Shown: piece by piece, positions 59,606 to 64,000 of the stretch
How the letters are laid out: each line of letters opens with the position of its first letter
How positions within the stretch are numbered: the stretch's first letter is position 1
Source: Albifimbria verrucaria
Lineage: Eukaryota > Ascomycota > Sordariomycetes > Hypocreales > Stachybotryaceae
Reading direction: 5' to 3'
Assembly (NCBI GenBank): GCA_020081605.1
Contig: JAHREC010000049.1
Location: 4,402,001-4,466,000 of the forward strand
DNA: 64,000 bases
Program-made: the position numbers and the translations under genes
Notes under the pieces: model-generated
Seen by the model: the letters and a program-made list of their open reading frames with translations, nothing else
The model's database searches: none
Told to the model about the DNA's origin: nothing

Positions 59606-61508
59606 CTAATGTTCTGTACCTCTGCGCCGTAGCAGCCCGGCATTTTTGCCCCAAATGATGATTGGGATAAAGAATAAAGCCAGGCTCATGCTCACACAAC
59701 CGCTGATAATGCCCACTCTCGTCAAACTCATAGAGTTGAGCCACGGGACGACGCCGAATGGGAGGCCAATTGTACAAGCGTTCCTGATAAATGTGATGAA
59801 TGTAAAAGACTCTGCAGTCGTCTAATTACTAGTTAGAGAGTCTGTACAAAGCGAAAACTTGTCAAGAATACACACCTCCTTGTATGTGTCAATAACCACT
59901 GTGAATGACATGTCCATAATGGAGCCCATGCCAAAGGTATACATGGCGCTCCCAATGCTTGGATACACCCAGTGCAGTCCCTAACAATGTCAATTTAAAT
60001 TGTCCAACAACCTAATTGGACGGACCTACTCTGTCGAGCGAAACTCCATATATGACCATGCCTGCTCCAATCATAAGAACTGGAAGTGGAAGAACGTAGA
60101 GTCGGAATTCAGGCTCAAAGATGCCCCGTTGCGGCGCGCCATTCGAACAACCAACCAATCGCCAAAGAAGCCGCCGTAAAGGCTACCGACTGCGTTTCCC
60201 ACAAACGGTCCAACGAGCATCAGACCCACGCCTGCAGGGCCGAAATTGTACGGCGGCGCTGAAAAGACAATGGGGTTGATGGAAGAAATGAGTACAAGAA
60301 AGGCAACTGAGTTGGCACATTGTATGGCAGTGTATAGCACGTGCGGCATAGTGGCCATCTTCCAAGGGAAAGGAAGCTTTGCCACAGGGAAACTGGGCTA
60401 GGGCTGAGGAATCGTAGACGTTGCTGGTACGACTTCACGGGCGGCACAACCTCGACATTGACATTAGCCTGCTCAGTGTCGACAGTACCTGAGCCACTTG
60501 TTTCTGTTTTCACGAATTTGGCCAATCCACTTGCGTTTGGCGGCAACTGCATTGTAGAAGTCATGTTTGAACTCGAGCTTGGCCTCTCACCGTCGGAAAT
60601 TGGGATGTAACTTGTCTCCTCGAATGAGAAGACGAATATCAGCGTGAGGGCGGTAAGGACGATGCCAAAGGTGTAGTAGGCCCAACGCCAACCTTGCGCC
60701 TGAGCCTGGATACCCGCAAGAGTGGGTATCAAGGTATTTCAAGCATGACACTGATGATATATATGCCATTGATAGTACCACGTTGATGGACGAAGAAGAG
60801 GTCCGCAATCTGTCAAGAGTCATGATTCGCATCATTGAATATGAAAAAGGAAAAAGTGCATTGCACGCACCGTCATTTCGGCAATAGTTTCGTTGGTTGA
60901 ACCTGCGAAACCGTAAATGAAGTTGGTTATGAGTAATTCGGCAACACCAGTCATCCGGCTGGTCCACCATGACACGCCAGCCAATACTGCCGTAGAGAGT
61001 ATATAAGTCGATCGTCGACCGTATTTCTTGGTAAATGGAACTATGAATATGCATCCAATCGAAAGTCCTGCAACGTTGCAGGCCAGACCTGCGTTGAGTT
61101 CGGAAAAAGTCAGGTTCAGGTCGACGGTCATTTGCGGCCAGAAAACCGTCTGCATTACCACACTGCAGGACAAGAGTTAAAGGAGAGTTTATAACAAGAA
61201 CACGGGGATATTTACGCGGCGAAAATGGTGGCTGTTAGAGCATACACCATGACAATGTTGATAGTTTTACGAGCCGTCGACCAGTTCTTCGCGAGTTAGC
61301 CGGGGTCCATGGTCGTCATGACTGGGCATCTACCAGAGGATCATTTGGATCAGTAGTGGGAGCCGGGACAAGAACAAGTGAAGAAGTATCTAACATCATC
61401 TGTCAGTTGACGAGTGATCGAAGGAGAGCAATGTGACTGACCTGCAACCAGGAGGCACGTGCCAGGAGGCATGTCACTCTCCTCTCTTGTTGGTTCAAAG
61501 GGCATCAT
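59606..61508 (-). CDS. MFS transporter
   Basis: Major facilitator, 12-helix drug/H+ antiporter-like, plasma membrane. The start at 61508 gives MMPFEPTREESDMPPGT, then VLVPAPTTDPNDPL joined over an intron (61287-61333) to NWSTARKTINI, the signature just before helix 1 in this fungal group. Helix 2-3 loop: FIVPFTKKYGRRSTYIL. A long central loop holds KSYQQRLRFLSPSPVSLWQS. C-terminal helices include FGPAGVGLMLVGPFVGNAVG and AESFTFITFIRNACTIGLPF, ending FIPIIIWGKNAGLLRRRG with the stop at 59606. Further introns lie near 61400-61441, 61163-61215, 60810-60870, 59982-60030 and 59822-59875, and there are single-base breaks, one near 60380. It is probably paired with the amidohydrolase and regulator; the substrate is unknown. 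Confidence 0.85.
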
Positions 61509-61811
61509 AGCAGCAATCTAATAGTAGTAGACGCGAAGAAATTAAGAGTGAAGAAGTGCAGCGAGGTATACCGCGGCTCTGCTGGTTTTTAATACCATCG
61601 CCTGAAGTCTTATCTGGATGCAAGGTTGCGTCGTTGTCAAGACTGGGAAATGCCGTATCAACTACCCCAGACTAGTGCCGACGCACCACCCCATCTCAAT
61701 CGAGGTTGTCCAGATTGCGGGCGAAGCCATTATTGGTCGCGGGTAGACCTACCATTTCAGGTTTAGCTGCGTCTGTCCAGTAGCCCCTAGCAAGCGTTGC
61801 TGGACTCGGTC

Positions 61812-63326
61812 TTAGAAGAGAGCAATCTCCACTTCGCGTCGTCTAGCCTGTTCATCGATATCATAGGTGCTGTCGCCAGTGTGGAAGGCTTCTTCGAGGA
61901 GCTCCTCAACAATACGGGCATTCGCGGTAGCTCTATAAGGGCTGCAGGTGCTGTTGATACGTTGTAGGGCATTAGGCAAACTCTCTTGCTGGCTCGAAGC
62001 GGCCAACTCCAGATGAGCTGCCACATACGGATAGAAGATTGAGTTTGCCGCCAACACATTCTGGTACTCTGCGCGATTGTGCGTCTCACACAAAGCATCC
62101 AAAGAGGCAATTAGCCGACTCACGAGGACGTCTGTGGGAATCCTACCCGAGCCGCCTTGTGGCGTCTTTCGCAGCCGACGGCTGGTGAGTATGCCGGCTA
62201 GCCGGTACGCTTCCCATAGATGACAGAAGGGGACCTCGCCAACTTCTCCCGGCCAGGCAAGGAACTCGACCTCAGCTGATTCTTCTTGTATGCCGGCAAA
62301 GATGTCCAGCAAGGAGCGAGGAAGACCTGACATGGTCTCCACCCCTCCTGGCTTAGTGCCGTTGTGAGCCTCCTGAGCTGATCGCATCTGCGCCCAGATG
62401 CCAATCGTCATCGTGTGTCTCCCCGCACAAATGTCGGCAAGTCCATGACGGCCATGGCCTCCAGCGCGAACCTCACTTCTGCATGGTTCAGCTGCGGAGT
62501 GGGATGTAAGAGATGGTGCTTTAGCTCATATACATTCACCATGCGCTCCAGCAAAGACGACCATCGCACTCCTTGGTAGAGCTGAAAAGTCAGATTCCAG
62601 TTCTGCTAGTAAAAGTGGTAAACTGTTGAAAAATGAACCTACATTGAGAGTGCAAATGAAGAGGCCAGTGGTCAAGACACTGGCATCGAGCGAACCCGTA
62701 TACATGTCTAGCTGTTTTCGAAACAAGGAAAGCCCTCTTGAATAATACGTCTCAAAATCCAAACCCGGGTCAGACGAGTTGGCCACATATAACTGCGTTG
62801 CGGCGACAATGGCGCAGAAAGCTTCTGACTTTTGACACATCTCATAGAGAAGCCTTGGTACATCACAATTGCGGTAGGTTGAGTAGAGCAGATAAACATT
62901 TTCCTTGAAAACTGATGCCGGTATATTAGTCAGCTCCATACCAGTGATGCCTGGATATCGTGATATCTTACAATCTTTGGCTGTATCATGTTGTTCTTTG
63001 TGTAGAGATAAGCCCGGCTTCTCTTGCGAGGTGTGCATTACTGGTTCGGGAGGGACATACGCTTGCGTATCCAGAGCATCTATGGTCGATGGAACACACG
63101 GTAAGGTACTTGAAGCAATGGGCGTTGCCACCTGCGTACTGCGCACCGGAGTTGTGACGCCGGTAAGGTGCCCACGGGATGCGACGCCTACATTCCAACG
63201 AAGGACTATGTTATAGCCCTCGCACTCAAGGCCCTGCCCCTGGCACGCCTGGCAGATAGGCCTTGTCTCATCGCATTTGCGGTGGCGTCTCTTGCAAGTA
63301 TTGCAGCCGTTTCGTGAGCGCGACAT
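61812..63326 (-). CDS. Zn(II)2Cys6 transcription factor
   Basis: Fungal binuclear zinc cluster regulator. Starting at 63326, residues 8-35 read CNTCKRRHRKCDETRPIC then QACQGQGLEC, a Cx2Cx6Cx6Cx2Cx6C cluster. A Ser/Thr/Pro-rich linker follows. The rest resembles the fungal-specific transcription factor domain 2 (Fungal_trans_2): ENVYLLYSTYRNCDVPRLLY, FETYYSRGLSLFRKQLDMYT, AQMRSAQEAHNGTKPGGVET and CHLWEAYRLAGILTSRRL, ending DIDEQARRREVEIALF. An intron is likely near 62601-62642, and a frame change lies between 62526 and 62411. Its position behind the MFS and amidohydrolase genes in the same orientation makes it their likely regulator. It is about 46 kb from the polyketide synthase, so control of that cluster is not implied. 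Confidence 0.88.
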
Positions 63327-64000
63327 TGCGGCGCATGGTCAAATAGGAGGGAAGTTTGGTTGACGGCGGAACAGTTGGCTGGTAGGGCCCACATTCAAAG
63401 ACCTCACATCGCTCACTAGCAACCCCACTTCTTATCTGCGCCTGGCGCCGCTAGTACATCAAGAGATGTTGGCGTTAGCATGATAAGTTGGTATGCAATA
63501 GAACGAGGAGCTAATCCTTTGGAAGCTTCAGGAACTCGGGATGAGACACTCATTCCACAACAAGCTCTACTAACCAAGGAATTCAACACCGACATTCTGT
63601 ATCTTTCTCATTGTTCAATATGTCGTTTCTTTATCTTGGATCACTAAACGATCTATGGCGTCACACAAGAGCTAGGTGGAACCAGACTAATATAATATTC
63701 AATTCATTATTCATTATCTGGGTGCGTCTAAACGAAGATACTTGAAGAGGGTTTATCTGGACCGATTTGAATAGTGGCCGGGGTCGGTATCAGAGTCCAG
63801 AAAGATATTATGAGTGGCTAGACAATACCATTAGATATGTGGTGATTAATTTCGATTTACATGTGCTTTTGTTACGATCGAGTTAATAACTGCGATAGCT
63901 CTAAAATTATCTGCATGCATCTTTTCCACGTTATAGAGGCCGAGTCTTAAAAAGCTTGTCACATGCTTTGTCACCTGTGTGATAAAGAAGCCTTCAAGGT
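63327..64000. other. Intergenic region to window end
   Basis: Upstream of the zinc cluster gene. No gene or repeat seen up to the window edge. Confidence 0.55.

Noticed and set aside
1..64000. CRISPR arrays, rRNA genes, complete transposons
   Set aside because: No regularly spaced direct repeats, rRNA-like stretches or transposase/integrase motifs were seen on either strand.

Overview
The window is nuclear DNA of a filamentous ascomycete (Pezizomycotina). The signs are short introns of about 42 to 88 nt with GTAAGT-like donors and CTAAC-like branch sites, a fungal highly reducing polyketide synthase, a Zn(II)2Cys6 regulator, PTH11-like and GLEYA proteins, a hybrid histidine kinase, and wide AT-rich gaps. 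Genus cannot be read from the sequence. I see no rRNA, confident tRNA or CRISPR.

Layout. (1) 3.5-22.3 kb looks like a secondary-metabolite cluster: secreted FAD amine oxidase (-), small cysteine-rich secreted protein (+), a complete highly reducing polyketide synthase (-, 14919 to 6537), a divergently transcribed PLP alpha-oxoamine synthase (+, 15611), a rhodopsin-like membrane protein (-), and an alcohol O-acetyltransferase-like enzyme (+). A polyketide synthase without a release domain beside an oxoamine synthase is the core of the sphinganine-analogue pathways (fumonisin, AAL-toxin, sphingofungin), so an acylatable amino-polyketide is the best guess; the product is unknown. (2) 23-45 kb is gene-poor: an F-box protein with an RNA polymerase II CTD-like tail, a GLEYA adhesin-like protein, a GNAT acetyltransferase, a DUF4360 secreted protein, an ankyrin-repeat protein, a secreted S33 prolyl aminopeptidase-like enzyme and a GH11 xylanase, between long gaps. 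One gap holds a dense CRE/CCAAT/AP-1 motif cluster and a possible tRNA-like element. (3) 48-56.6 kb carries a hybrid histidine kinase and an rvt gene, a cellular reverse-transcriptase-related gene that is not a retroelement. (4) 57-63.3 kb is a co-directional trio: YtcJ-like amidohydrolase, MFS transporter, Zn2Cys6 regulator.

Quality caveat. Most long genes are broken by single-base losses, nearly all in homopolymer runs (about 30 points located). Conserved residues are otherwise intact, and once introns are removed and one base is allowed per break the lengths return to multiples of three. This looks like sequencing or assembly error rather than mass gene decay. The amine oxidase, whose two breaks have the opposite sign, is the main exception. 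CDS spans below are gene spans that include introns and such breaks.
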